Part shown: piece by piece, positions 9,702 through 18,254 of the stretch
Layout of the letters: each line of letters begins with the position of its first letter
Numbering within the stretch: position 1 is the first letter of the stretch
NCBI GenBank assembly: GCA_902553315.1
Contig: CACDKN010000002.1
Span: 62,001-126,000, forward strand
Direction: 5' to 3'
From: AG-339-G14 sp902553315
GTDB taxonomy: Bacteria; Pseudomonadota; Gammaproteobacteria; Magnimaribacterales; AG-339-G14
Length of the DNA: 64,000 nucleotides
Position numbers and translations under genes: made by a program
Notes under the pieces: model-generated
Databases searched by the model: none
What the model was told of the DNA's origin: nothing
Seen by the model: only the letters and a program-made list of their open reading frames with translations

Positions 9702-10939
9702 AAAAAAAAATAGCAATTATTGGCGCAGGTATTGCAGGAACGACGACTGCATATTCTCTTGCAAAAAACGGGATGGATGTAACTTTAATTGATTCAAGAA
9801 GGTACCCCGCAATGGCTACCAGTTATGCTAATGGAGGGCAGTTGAGTGCAAGTAACTCAGAGGTATGGAACACTCCAAAAAATCTTATTAATGGCATGAA
9901 GTGGATGTTTAAAAAGGATGCGCCTTTATTATTTAATCCTTCACCCAGTCTTGAGAAATATAAGTGGGTTTTAGGATTTCTTGCAGCTACTTTTGACGGA
10001 AAGCACAAGTCGAAAACTCAGGAAACAATAGAGTTAGCAAAAAGAGCAAGAGAGATTTATTACAAAATTTCAGATAAAGAGGGAATTGAATTTGATTTAC
10101 TAAAAAAAGGCATTCTGCATTTTTATGATACTCAAAAGGAGTTAGATTCAGCTGCCTCAAAAGCATCCTGGCTTGATCAAGAAGGAATGGAATGGGAAGT
10201 CCTAGACGCAGATCAAGTTGAAGATCTAGAACCGGCTTTCAAGTCTACCGCTAATCAAAAAAAATTAATTGGCGGAATTTATACGAAATCTGATGCGAGC
10301 GGAGATATTCATAAGTTTTGTAAAAATATGCATAAACTTTTAGAAAATAAATATGATGTCAAATCACTTTTCAATACAGAAATTGAAAGTATTTATAAAG
10401 ATAAAGATAAGGTGATTTTATCTGCAGCGTCGGAGACAGAAACTAAAGGATTCCATTTCGATAAAGTCGCTATTTGCGCCGGTATAGATACTCAAAAATT
10501 TGCTGACAGTCTTGGAGATAAAATGCGTGTATATCCGGTAAAGGGGTACAGTGTGACTATCCACTTAGATGATAGCGTTTCTCAAAATTCAGCCCCACAC
10601 GTGTCTCTTTTAGATGATCCAAAAAAGATTGTTTCTAGCCGCCTTGGAAATAGACTAAGAGTTGCTGGAACCGCAGAGTTAGCAGGAAAAAATAAGGACA
10701 TAAAACAGGATAGAATAAGACCTTTGTTGGCTTGGGTACGTGAATATTTTCCAAATGTTAGTACAGAAAACTATACACCTTGGGCTGGTTTGAGACCTAT
10801 GACTCCTGACATGATGCCGCTGGTATTTGAAAGCAAAGCTAAAGGTATTTTCTATAACACTGGGCATGGCCATTTAGGATGGACTCTAGGTGCCGCGACC
10901 GGAGATTTACTGGCCTCAAAAATAATAAATGCAGATTAA
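9698..10939 (+). CDS. dadA: FAD-dependent D-amino-acid dehydrogenase (DadA-like)
   Basis: A 413-residue member of the DAO/DadA flavoprotein family. The N-terminus has the FAD-binding Rossmann motif IAIIGAGIAGTTTAYSLA, the DadA-type SYANGGQLSAS segment follows near residue 45, and the C-terminus has GHGHLGWTLGAATG. DadA oxidises D-amino acids, especially D-alanine, to 2-oxo acids at the membrane. It sits just upstream of ampD, yajQ and an AmpG-like permease, so a role in recycling wall-derived D-alanine is plausible. That link is inference from position. Related glycine or sarcosine oxidases are the alternative. Confidence 0.82.
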   Translation: MKKKIAIIGAGIAGTTTAYSLAKNGMDVTLIDSRRYPAMATSYANGGQLSASNSEVWNTPKNLINGMKWMFKKDAPLLFNPSPSLEKYKWVLGFLAATFDGKHKSKTQETIELAKRAREIYYKISDKEGIEFDLLKKGILHFYDTQKELDSAASKASWLDQEGMEWEVLDADQVEDLEPAFKSTANQKKLIGGIYTKSDASGDIHKFCKNMHKLLENKYDVKSLFNTEIESIYKDKDKVILSAASETETKGFHFDKVAICAGIDTQKFADSLGDKMRVYPVKGYSVTIHLDDSVSQNSAPHVSLLDDPKKIVSSRLGNRLRVAGTAELAGKNKDIKQDRIRPLLAWVREYFPNVSTENYTPWAGLRPMTPDMMPLVFESKAKGIFYNTGHGHLGWTLGAATGDLLASKIINAD

Positions 10940-11468
10940 ATCAGGCTGGATTGCTGAAGCAAAAAAAGTAAATTCTCCAAATTTCGAGGACAGACCTTCG
11001 AACACATCTATAGATCTCGTAGTAATCCATTGCATAAGCCTTCCCCCGGGTGAGTTCGGGACAAAAAATATAGATGATTTTTTTCTTAATAAATTAGATA
11101 TTTCTAAGCATGAGTATTTTAAGGAAATTTCAGGTTTAAAAGTTTCTTCTCATTTTTTAATTGAAAGAACGGGAAATTTAAAACAATTTGTTTCAATAGA
11201 TAAAAAGGCTTGGCACGCTGGAGTCTCTTCATTTAAAAATCGAAAAAATTGTAATGATTTCTCTATCGGCATCGAACTTGAAGGAACTGACGATTCTGAG
11301 TATGAAAAAAATCAATACAATACTTTGATAAAGCTAGTAATCTCGCTGATGCGAAAATACCCAAACATTACCAAAGAAAGAGTGGTTGGTCATTCTGAGA
11401 TAGCTCCAAAAAGAAAAACAGATCCAGGAATAAAATTTGACTGGGATTATATAAAATCTAAAATCTAG
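10929..11468 (+). CDS. ampD: 1,6-anhydro-N-acetylmuramyl-L-alanine amidase AmpD
   Basis: A 179-residue zinc amidase of the Amidase_2 family that cleaves the lactyl-peptide bond of anhydromuropeptides in the cytoplasm during murein recycling. Zinc ligands expected for AmpD are visible in VVIHCISLPPGEFG (His) and GHSEIAPKRKTDPG (His and Asp). KAWHAGVSSF and GIELEGTD match the substrate cleft. It has no signal peptide, as expected for AmpD and unlike AmiD. It overlaps the preceding dehydrogenase by 11 bp and lies two genes before an AmpG-like muropeptide permease. Confidence 0.92.
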   Translation: MQIKSGWIAEAKKVNSPNFEDRPSNTSIDLVVIHCISLPPGEFGTKNIDDFFLNKLDISKHEYFKEISGLKVSSHFLIERTGNLKQFVSIDKKAWHAGVSSFKNRKNCNDFSIGIELEGTDDSEYEKNQYNTLIKLVISLMRKYPNITKERVVGHSEIAPKRKTDPGIKFDWDYIKSKI

Positions 11469-11470
11469 CT

Positions 11471-11953
11471 ATGCCTTCCTTTGACATAGAATCTAAAGTA
11501 GATAGCCATGAGTTAACAAACGCAGTGGATCAATCAAATAGAGTTATTTCGAACCGTTTCGATTTTAAAAATGCAAATGCCATGTTTGAAATAAAAGAAA
11601 ATAAACTTTCGATTTCGGCAAATGAAATTTTTCAGATTGACCAAATGATACCTATTCTAAAGGAGAGTCTTTCGAAAAGATCTATTGACTTAAAAGCTCT
11701 AGAGTTTGGAGAAAAGACTTCTAATAACAATAAAGCCTTATTAGATGCCAATATTATCCAAGGAGTCAGTCAGGAAATTTCAAAAAAAATTATCAAAATC
11801 ATTAAAGATTCAAAAATCAAAGCTCAAGGATCAATTCAAGGAGATAGCTTAAGAGTGTCAGGAAAAAAGCGGGATGATCTTCAAGCAATTATAAATTCTT
11901 TAAAGAATGAAGAATTCGAAATCCCTCTACAGTTTGTAAATTTCAGAGATTAA
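11471..11953 (+). CDS. yajQ: YajQ family nucleotide-binding protein
   Basis: A 160-residue protein matching the UPF0234/YajQ family from end to end: MPSFDIESKVDSHELTNAVD at the start, an internal KKIIKIIKDSKIKAQ segment, QGDSLRVSGKKRDDLQ, and the closing PLQFVNFRD. Family members bind nucleotides or RNA, and some bind cyclic di-GMP as transcription co-factors. The role here is unknown. It is packed 2 bp from its neighbours on both sides. Confidence 0.93.
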   Translation: MPSFDIESKVDSHELTNAVDQSNRVISNRFDFKNANAMFEIKENKLSISANEIFQIDQMIPILKESLSKRSIDLKALEFGEKTSNNNKALLDANIIQGVSQEISKKIIKIIKDSKIKAQGSIQGDSLRVSGKKRDDLQAIINSLKNEEFEIPLQFVNFRD

Positions 11954-11954
11954 T

Positions 11955-13235
11955 ATGCCTTGGCTCAGTTCTTTTAAGGGTTATTTGCAACCTAGAGTAC
12001 TTTTAATTGCCGGACTAGGAGTCCTTTCAGGCTTACCGCTGGGGCTTTTAGTTGATCCCTTGAGATATTGGTTATCTGAAATAGGTATCGAAAAATCTAC
12101 TATAGGGTTGCTTTCTTTGGTGATGCTTTCCTATTCGTTAAAAATGTTTTGGGCTCCTTTAGTTGATAGACTAAGAATTCCTTTTCTATCTGCGATTGGG
12201 CAAAGAAAAAGTTGGTTGCTCTTGGCCCAGATTCTTACTTTTTTGTGCATTCTTCTCGTTGGATCAATCGATCCTTCTAAAGAATTAAATTTATTTATTC
12301 TTTTCGTCTTCGGTATAAGTTTTTTTTCTGCAACTCAGGATATTTGTGTTGATGCGATGCGTATTGAATTGGTCGAAAAGAAAGCCATCGGCGAGGCCTC
12401 GGCGCTTTACATTATCGGATATAGGATTGGAGTTATTCTTCTCTCGCAGGTGATAACTTTTTACATTGCAGACTCATATGGTTGGAATGCAGCTTATTTA
12501 AGTATCGGAGGAATTTTTATCATCGCCTCTTTAGTTCTAATACTTATAGTTCCTGAGCCTGAAAGAGACGAAAAAGATTACATTTCTTTGTTAAAAAATC
12601 CTGATTTGTGGTTTAAAGATTCCTTTATCTTGCCATTTGCCGATTTGATTTCAAGATACAAAAATCATTTACTCTTATTATTGGGAATTACATTTACTTA
12701 TAGATTAAGCGATATGTTCTTAGGCCCTATGGCAATGCCTTTTTATCAAGAGATTGGTTTTACAAAAATTCAGGTAGCTCAAATAACAAACTTCTATGGA
12801 ATGTGGATGACAATACTAGGCGGACTCTTTGCAGGATTAACTCTACATAGATTTGGATTAGTTAAGAATATGATTGCAGGAGCAATATTCGTTCCATTAG
12901 CAAATATTCCTTTTATATTTTTAAATTTAATTGGCAATGACGTAAATTTCTTAATTTTTACAATTACTTTAGACAATTTCTCCCAGGGATTTATTTCTGT
13001 CGTTGGGATAACTTTTTTGTCAAACATGGTTTCCGCAACTTATACGGCAACTCAATACGCCTTGCTTTACGGTCTAGTAGTAATTCCACCAAATATAATT
13101 TCCAGTGGATCAGGATTTGTTGCGGAAGCTTACGGTTTTCAAAATTTTTTTATTCTATGTGCTCTTTTAGGTATACCGGCTATCGTTCTAACTTTGATGG
13201 TTTGGCAGAAGAGAGAGGTTTTCGGCTTTGACTAA
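11955..13235 (+). CDS. ampG: AmpG-like muropeptide permease (MFS)
   Basis: A 426-residue major-facilitator protein of the AmpG/Mch1 type with about 12 membrane segments. Diagnostic features are LSGLPLGLLVDPLRYWLSE near residue 25, KMFWAPLVDRLRIP, and QDICVDAMRIE in the third to fourth helices. AmpG imports GlcNAc-anhydroMurNAc peptides for wall recycling, which fits ampD two genes upstream. Some AmpG-like proteins in marine bacteria have other, unknown substrates, so the specific substrate is inferred from context. Confidence 0.85.
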   Translation: MPWLSSFKGYLQPRVLLIAGLGVLSGLPLGLLVDPLRYWLSEIGIEKSTIGLLSLVMLSYSLKMFWAPLVDRLRIPFLSAIGQRKSWLLLAQILTFLCILLVGSIDPSKELNLFILFVFGISFFSATQDICVDAMRIELVEKKAIGEASALYIIGYRIGVILLSQVITFYIADSYGWNAAYLSIGGIFIIASLVLILIVPEPERDEKDYISLLKNPDLWFKDSFILPFADLISRYKNHLLLLLGITFTYRLSDMFLGPMAMPFYQEIGFTKIQVAQITNFYGMWMTILGGLFAGLTLHRFGLVKNMIAGAIFVPLANIPFIFLNLIGNDVNFLIFTITLDNFSQGFISVVGITFLSNMVSATYTATQYALLYGLVVIPPNIISSGSGFVAEAYGFQNFFILCALLGIPAIVLTLMVWQKREVFGFD

Positions 13236-13575
13236 AAATAAATTCTCGTTAGTTTGGACGATAATTTTTTTATTTTTTTTTAGTTTAATTTCCTATGGCT
13301 TATTTTCCCATCCAAATGTAAATTCAGATTTTTTTCTTCCCGACGAAGTTTCTCATTTTATGGCTTTCTTAATTTTGTCTTACACAATTTATAAATCCAT
13401 GGGGTCAATTAGCTGGATTTTTCCAATCTTAGTTTACGGATTAATTTCTGAGATCATCCAATTTTATCTGCCATATAGGGATTTTCAGTTAAATGATTTA
13501 TTTTTTAATTTTTTTGGCATTTTAAGTGCAATATTTGTAATTTTCTTTTTAAAAAAACTTGAAAAATCTAATTAA
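13228..13575 (+). CDS. VanZ-like small membrane protein
   Basis: A 115-residue protein with about four hydrophobic helices and the VanZ-family arrangement: a charged DEVSHFMAFLILSY segment, then YGLISEIIQFYLPYRDFQLNDLFFN. VanZ-like proteins are small integral membrane proteins of poorly defined function, one being linked to teicoplanin resistance. The start is TTG at 13228, overlapping the AmpG-like gene by 8 bp, so coupling is likely. Function unassigned. Confidence 0.75.
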   Translation: MTKNKFSLVWTIIFLFFFSLISYGLFSHPNVNSDFFLPDEVSHFMAFLILSYTIYKSMGSISWIFPILVYGLISEIIQFYLPYRDFQLNDLFFNFFGILSAIFVIFFLKKLEKSN

Positions 13576-13594
13576 GAACATAAATACATTTTAG

Positions 13595-13623
13595 TTGTGT
13601 ATTTAGCTAGTCTTAACTAGAAT
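13595..13623 (+). promoter_or_regulatory. Sigma-70-type groESL promoter with inverted repeat
   Basis: TTGTGT (13595-13600) and TAGAAT (13618-13623) are separated by exactly 17 bp, a good vegetative promoter about 45 bp upstream of groES. An inverted repeat CTAGT-N4-ACTAG (13607-13620) covers the spacer and the start of the -10 and could be an operator. I see no CIRCE element. A CTTGAA at 13558-13563 is a weak candidate for a heat-shock -35. Confidence 0.5.
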
Positions 13624-13668
13624 GCGCATCTTAGACATTTATTAAGAATTTTTTAAAAGGAGAATTAA

Positions 13669-13962
13669 ATGAAATTTAATCCACTTGGCGATAAGCTCCT
13701 AGTAAGAAGAGGAGAAGAAGAAGAAACCTCTGCCGGAGGTATTGTGCTACCTGGTTCTGCAGCTGAGAAACCCTCTCAAGGAGAAGTTCTCGCAGTTGGA
13801 CCTGGAAGAACTTTAGATAATGGGGAAGTCTCCGAAATTCCAGTGAAGGTAGGCGATACAATTGTTTTCGGTCAATACGCTGGAAGCAACACAATTAAAG
13901 TAGATGGTGAAGAGCTTTTAATTCTATCTGAGAGCGATTTACTAGGAACTGTTTCAAAATAA
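13669..13962 (+). CDS. groS: Co-chaperonin GroES
   Basis: A 97-residue heptameric lid of the GroEL folding chamber. It shows the family start MKFNPLGDKLLVRR and the mobile loop EEETSAGGIVLPGSAAEKP, which contacts GroEL, then GEVLAVGPGR and GDTIVFGQYAG. It has a strong AAGGAG ribosome binding site 6 nt before the ATG. groEL follows after 23 bp. Confidence 0.98.
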   Translation: MKFNPLGDKLLVRRGEEEETSAGGIVLPGSAAEKPSQGEVLAVGPGRTLDNGEVSEIPVKVGDTIVFGQYAGSNTIKVDGEELLILSESDLLGTVSK

Positions 13963-13985
13963 TTAAACTTACAAAGAGGTAAACA

Positions 13986-15632
13986 ATGGCAAAAGATGTG
14001 CAATTTGGTGATTCAGCAAGAGGTCAAATGCTTGATGGAGTCAATATTTTAGCTGATGCAGTTAAAGTTACTTTAGGCCCAAAAGGCAGAAACGTAGTTT
14101 TAGATAAATCCTTTGGTGCTCCTACAGTTACAAAAGATGGAGTGTCTGTCGCAAAAGAAGTAGAGCTAAAAGATAAATTCGAAAATATGGGCGCTCAGAT
14201 GGTTAAAGAAGTATCTTCTCAAACTTCTGATGCCGCAGGAGACGGAACAACTACCGCGACAGTTTTAGCTCAATCAATAGTAAACGAAGGCTTAAAATCA
14301 GTAGCCGCTGGTTTTAATCCAATGGACCTAAAAAGGGGAATTGATAAAGCTGTAACTAAAGCAGTTGAATCAATACAAAAGATGTCTACTCCCTGTGAAG
14401 AAAACAAATCTATTGCGCAAGTTGGAACTATTTCTGCAAATAGTGATAGCGAGGTTGGAGACATAATTGCTGATGCTATGGATAAAGTAGGCAAAGAAGG
14501 AGTAATTACTGTAGAAGAGGCTTCAGGTATTGAAAATGAACTAGAAGTTGTCGAAGGAATGCAGTTTGATCGCGGTTATCTTTCACCTTATTTCATTAAC
14601 AACCAAGATAAGATGATCACTGAATTAGAAGATCCAATGATTCTTCTCCACGATAAAAAAATTGCCAACATCAGAGACTTACTTCCTATTTTAGAAGGTG
14701 TAGCAAAAGCTGGAAAATCTTTATTAATTATTGCTGAGGATGTAGAAGGGGAAGCCCTTGCAACTCTTGTTGTGAATAATATGAGAGGTGTCGTTAAAGT
14801 CGCAGCCTGTAAAGCTCCAGGTTTCGGAGATAGAAGAAAGGCTATGCTTGAAGACATTGCAATCCTTACAGGAGGTACTGTGGTATCAGAAGAAGTTGGG
14901 TTGAGTTTAGAAACAACTACTTTAGAGTCTTTAGGTACTGCTAAAAAAATTGTTTTATCTAAAGAAAACACAACCGTTATAGATGGAGCTGGAAAACAAG
15001 ACGATATCGTCGGAAGAGTTAATCAAATTAGAGCTCAAATTGAAGAAACAACTTCAGACTATGATCGAGAAAAACTTCAAGAACGTGTCGCTAAGCTTGC
15101 CGGTGGAGTGGCGGTTATAAAAGTTGGTGCGGGTTCTGAAATTGAAATGAAAGAAAAAAAGGCTAGAGTTGAAGATGCTCTTCATTCTACAAGGGCTGCC
15201 GTGGAAGAAGGCGTTGTTCCTGGTGGTGGGGTTGCTTTGATTAGAGCTTTGCAAGAAGTTGATGGATTGACTGGTGATAATGAGGATCAGAACATTGGTA
15301 TTTCTATTGCGCTTAAAGCAATGGAGGCTCCAATTAGACAAATCGTTATGAATGCCGGTGAAGAGTCATCAGTAGTAGTAGACAAAATTAAGTCTGATAA
15401 AGGTAATTATGGATTTAATGCCGCTACTTCAGAATATGGCGACATGATTTCTATGGGTATTCTAGATCCTGCAAAAGTTACCAGAACTGCATTACAAGCT
15501 GCTGGTTCGGTCGCTGGATTAATGATTACCACAGAAGCCATGGTTTCTGAAATTCCTGAAGAGTCGCCAGCCGGTGGCGGTATGCCAGGTGGAATGCCTC
15601 CTGGAATGGGCGGAATGGACGGCATGATGTAA
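13986..15632 (+). CDS. groL: Chaperonin GroEL
   Basis: A 548-residue Hsp60, the same length as E. coli GroEL, forming the double-ring ATP-dependent folding chamber. The nucleotide site motifs VTLGPKGRNVVLDKSFG and AAGDGTTTATVLAQ are visible, and the C-terminus has the Gly-Gly-Met repeat tail ending in GGMDGMM. It is in an operon with groES and ends just before a strong intrinsic terminator. Confidence 0.99.
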   Translation: MAKDVQFGDSARGQMLDGVNILADAVKVTLGPKGRNVVLDKSFGAPTVTKDGVSVAKEVELKDKFENMGAQMVKEVSSQTSDAAGDGTTTATVLAQSIVNEGLKSVAAGFNPMDLKRGIDKAVTKAVESIQKMSTPCEENKSIAQVGTISANSDSEVGDIIADAMDKVGKEGVITVEEASGIENELEVVEGMQFDRGYLSPYFINNQDKMITELEDPMILLHDKKIANIRDLLPILEGVAKAGKSLLIIAEDVEGEALATLVVNNMRGVVKVAACKAPGFGDRRKAMLEDIAILTGGTVVSEEVGLSLETTTLESLGTAKKIVLSKENTTVIDGAGKQDDIVGRVNQIRAQIEETTSDYDREKLQERVAKLAGGVAVIKVGAGSEIEMKEKKARVEDALHSTRAAVEEGVVPGGGVALIRALQEVDGLTGDNEDQNIGISIALKAMEAPIRQIVMNAGEESSVVVDKIKSDKGNYGFNAATSEYGDMISMGILDPAKVTRTALQAAGSVAGLMITTEAMVSEIPEESPAGGGMPGGMPPGMGGMDGMM

Positions 15633-15652
15633 CAATTACATTTTAAAAAAAA

Positions 15653-15676
15653 GGGCTCTATTGAGCCCTTTTTTTT
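15653..15676 (+). terminator. Intrinsic terminator of groESL
   Basis: A 6-bp perfect G+C-rich stem, GGGCTC (15653-15658) with GAGCCC (15663-15668), around a TATT loop, is followed by eight T residues and preceded by a run of A. This is a standard rho-independent terminator 20 bp after the groEL stop. The A run makes it potentially bidirectional. Confidence 0.93.
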
Positions 15677-15690
15677 GGCTGTTTATACAA

Positions 15691-15696
15691 TATAAT
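15691..15696 (+). promoter_or_regulatory. -10 element upstream of the PuuD-like gene
   Basis: A perfect TATAAT lies 24 bp before the ATG at 15720 and just after the groEL terminator, so the next gene is probably transcribed on its own. A good -35 at the right distance is not evident because that position falls in the terminator T-tract. A GAGAGGG ribosome binding site follows. Confidence 0.45.
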
Positions 15697-15719
15697 ATAG
15701 CTTTGAGAGGGATAAATTA

Positions 15720-16369
15720 TGGAAGCTTATTTATACAACGTTTTATTTAGATGGGGCCACATTGTAGTAGGGATCGCATGGATTGGATTACTTTATTATT
15801 TTAATTTTGTTCAAACAGAATATGTAAAAAAAGCAGATCCTGAAGCTAAAAAAGACGTCATGCAAAAATTGGCTCCTAATGCGCTTTGGTGGTTCAGATG
15901 GGCAGCTTTTTTTACTTTTTTAACTGGTCTTTACCTTTTATACGTTCAAGAAAGAATGATTACTACCGCTATAGCTCTAGGAACTCTTATGGGCACCATA
16001 ATGATGTTGAATGTGTGGGGCATAATATGGAGAAACCAAAAGGTTGTTATAGGTTTAAAAGAGGGCGATGCAGTAAAAGCAGGAGCAAAAGCAGCGCTTG
16101 CTTCAAGAACAAATACATTACTTTCGCTTCCAATGCTTTATTTCATGGTCTCCTCAGCACATGGCGGAACAGCAGCTTACCCAAAATCGTATCTATTAAT
16201 TGATGGATATTTAAGTACAGGGTTTTGGATAGTTTTCGTAGCAGTTTTGCTCATTGAATTTAATGCTATTTTCGGAAAAATGTATTCAATGATTACCTCA
16301 GTGAGAAGTGTAATCGCATCGAGTTTAGTGTTAACTTTTGTTTGTTCGGGCTTAGTCTTTTATCTTTGA
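15720..16369 (+). CDS. PuuD-like membrane protein (urate hydroxylase N-terminal-type domain)
   Basis: A 216-residue protein with about five or six hydrophobic helices. RWGHIVVGIAWIGLLYYFNFVQ at the start, ALWWFRWAAFFTFLTGL, and a later LPMLYFMVSSAHGG resemble the membrane domain of the cytochrome-c-linked urate hydroxylase PuuD. Conserved His residues could ligate haem. Unlike full PuuD there is no C-terminal cytochrome c domain, and no purine-catabolism gene lies nearby, so urate oxidation is not established. It has its own -10 and a GAGAGGG ribosome binding site. Convergent with the CorC-like gene. Confidence 0.65.
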
Positions 16370-16373
16370 GGCG

Positions 16374-17648
16374 CTAATCTTCTTTAGGTTCTGAAATAGA
16401 GAGTTTTAGAATCTTAGCGAACTTAATCATATTATCTTTGATTAAAACTGTTTCTATCAAATAGTTGTTTAGATTAATTGATACGTTAGATTCAGGAATA
16501 GTTTGAATTTTCTCTAAAATTAATCCATTCAATGTTACAGGCCCCTCTAAAGGAAGATCCCAAGACAACTTCTTATTGATTTCTCTTATGGCAGCGCTTC
16601 CATCTATTAAATAGCTCCCGTCTTTTTGTTCTTGAATGTCAATTTTGTCTCTAGTTTTATCTGTAGAAAGTTCTCCAACTATCTCTTCCAGAATATCATT
16701 AATGTCTATAAGACCTTTAACATCTCCATATTCATCAACAACGACCGCTGAAGTCTTGTTATCCTTTTGAAAATTAAATAGTTGATTGCTTAAAGGAGTA
16801 TTTTCTAAAGCCACATAAACATCATCAGCAAAATTCATGAAATTCTTTATTGAAAGTTTGTTACTTATCAAAAATTTTTTAATTCCATTCGTATCAATTG
16901 TTCCTTTTAAGTTATCAAGACTTTGTTCATAGATTGGCATGATTTCCTTTTGATTGATTGCTATTTTTTCCATTAAGATGTCAAAATTTTCTTCTATATC
17001 AATTCCTAAAATTTCATTTCTTGGAGTCATTATTTCGTCAATTAAAATCTCATCTAAATCCAAAATGCTAGTTAACATGTCTTGATATCTTTTAGGTATC
17101 ATTTCTCCTGAATTTTCAAGAACACTTTTAAGTTCCTCTGTCGTAATGTCTTCATTTTTATTTTCATCTTTAACATTGAGAAGGTTTAAAAGTGAATTTG
17201 AAAAAAAATTTACAACCCAAATAAGAGGGTATAAAACTTTTTGTAAAACTTTAAGAATACCTGATGCCGGCAAAGCTATGCTTTCAGCATTTTTGGCCGC
17301 AAAAGTTTTAGGAGTCACTTCTGCAAAAATCAAAATTATTATTGTTAAAATAACAGAACCTATAAAAACTCCGCTATTTCCAAATAATTCAAGACATAAA
17401 ATAGTTGTTAAAGCTGCTGCCAATATATTTACAAAATTATTTCCTATCAAAATAACTCCTAGCAGTCTGTCGGGACGTTTTAACAATTTATCAGCCCTTT
17501 TAGCTGAGCGATTATTTTGTTTAATTAAGTGCTTCAACCTATATTTATTAAGCGCCATCATGCCTGTCTCAGCACTAGAAAAAAATGCAGACAACACAAG
17601 TAAAATTGAAATACTGGAAAGAAGTAACCAGACGGGAATTTCGTTCAA
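16374..17648 (-). CDS. CNNM/CorC-family transporter-associated protein (DUF21-CBS-CorC_HlyC, YfjD-like)
   Basis: A 424-residue membrane protein. The N-terminal DUF21/CNNM domain has about four helices and the LSAFFSSAETGMMALNKYRLKHL motif. A CBS pair follows (residues about 205-330, with MTPRNEILGID and VVVDEYGDVKGLI), and a C-terminal CorC_HlyC transporter-associated domain (DGSYLIDGSAAIREINKKL). Family members are implicated in Mg2+ or Co2+ export. In many gammaproteobacteria yfjD lies near ffh and rpsP; here it is next to rpsP but inverted, and ffh is not in the gap. Substrate not proven. Confidence 0.85.
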   Translation of the reverse strand: MNEIPVWLLLSSISILLVLSAFFSSAETGMMALNKYRLKHLIKQNNRSAKRADKLLKRPDRLLGVILIGNNFVNILAAALTTILCLELFGNSGVFIGSVILTIIILIFAEVTPKTFAAKNAESIALPASGILKVLQKVLYPLIWVVNFFSNSLLNLLNVKDENKNEDITTEELKSVLENSGEMIPKRYQDMLTSILDLDEILIDEIMTPRNEILGIDIEENFDILMEKIAINQKEIMPIYEQSLDNLKGTIDTNGIKKFLISNKLSIKNFMNFADDVYVALENTPLSNQLFNFQKDNKTSAVVVDEYGDVKGLIDINDILEEIVGELSTDKTRDKIDIQEQKDGSYLIDGSAAIREINKKLSWDLPLEGPVTLNGLILEKIQTIPESNVSINLNNYLIETVLIKDNMIKFAKILKLSISEPKED

Positions 17649-17702
17649 ATTAGATAAATATTGTTTAAATCAATTAACAGTATAAATTATAGAATGTTTT
17701 AC

Positions 17703-17730
17703 TTGAATACCAAATCAATTTAAATAGAAT
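17703..17730 (+). promoter_or_regulatory. Candidate promoter of the rpsP operon
   Basis: TTGAAT (17703-17708) and TAGAAT (17725-17730) are 16 bp apart, about 22 bp upstream of the rpsP ATG. No clear Shine-Dalgarno lies between this promoter and the ATG, which is unusual for a ribosomal protein gene. Confidence 0.5.
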
Positions 17731-17751
17731 AGCCAATCTAATACAAAATAT

Positions 17752-18240
17752 ATGGTAACAATAAGACTTTCAAGATCTGGTGCAAAGAAAAAGCCTTTTT
17801 TTCACATCACGGTCACTGATTCTAGAAAACCAAGAGACGGAAGGTTTATAGAAAGAATTGGCTACTTCAATCCCATTGCCAAAGGCAAAGAAGTAAGATT
17901 AAAAGTAGATCATGAAAGGATTGATTATTGGCTTGGAGTTGGAGCATCTTTGAGTGATAAAGTTGCTCTTTTGGTTAAGCAATCTAAATTCACTCCTGAA
18001 GAACAAGAAAATTATTTCAAATTTAAAGAAGAAAAAAGAATAAAAATTCTTTCTAAGAAAAAAGAAAAAGCCTTAAAAGAAGCTACACCAGAACCAGAAG
18101 CCGAAGCTACTCCAGAAGCCGAAGCTACCCCAGAACCAGAAGCCGAAGCTACTCCAGAACCAGAAGCCGAAGCTACTCCAGAACCAGAAGCCGAAGAAGT
18201 TAAACAAACTTCAGAAGAAGGCGAAGAAAAAAAAGATTAA
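17752..18240 (+). CDS. rpsP: 30S ribosomal protein S16 with long acidic repeat tail
   Basis: Residues 1 to about 80 are canonical S16: MVTIRLSRSGAKKKPFF, DSRKPRDGRFIERIGYFNP and a later VKQSKFTPEE. Normal S16 is about 80-90 residues. Here a basic, helical-looking linker (about residues 90-108) is followed by an acidic Glu/Ala/Pro/Thr tail, giving 162 residues. The tail is built from tandem EATPEPEA units encoded by near-identical 24-bp repeats and ends in a Glu/Lys-rich segment. The frame is intact and rimM follows normally, so the tail is real in this sequence. Its role is unknown; it could be a disordered extension on the ribosome surface. Confidence 0.95.
   Translation: MVTIRLSRSGAKKKPFFHITVTDSRKPRDGRFIERIGYFNPIAKGKEVRLKVDHERIDYWLGVGASLSDKVALLVKQSKFTPEEQENYFKFKEEKRIKILSKKKEKALKEATPEPEAEATPEAEATPEPEAEATPEPEAEATPEPEAEEVKQTSEEGEEKKD
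18079..18192 (+). repeat. Tandem 24-bp repeat inside rpsP
   Basis: Five consecutive units (24, 18, 24, 24 and 24 bp) encode EATPEPEA; the second unit lacks one EP pair. Units differ by only single third-base changes (ACA, ACT or ACC for Thr), implying recent slippage or unequal recombination. Unit starts are 18079, 18103, 18121, 18145 and 18169. Copy number is likely to vary between strains. Confidence 0.95.
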
Positions 18241-18254
18241 TTTAAACCTCTTTT

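Noticed and set aside
13558..13585. Sigma-32 heat-shock promoter for groESL (CTTGAA at -35)
   Set aside because: No convincing CCCCAT-type -10 at the right distance. A 17-bp-spaced sigma-70 promoter lies closer to the gene.
17146..17685. 179-codon open frame on the plus strand opposite the CorC/YfjD gene
   Set aside because: It is the antisense shadow of a well-supported DUF21-CBS-CorC protein and resembles no family.
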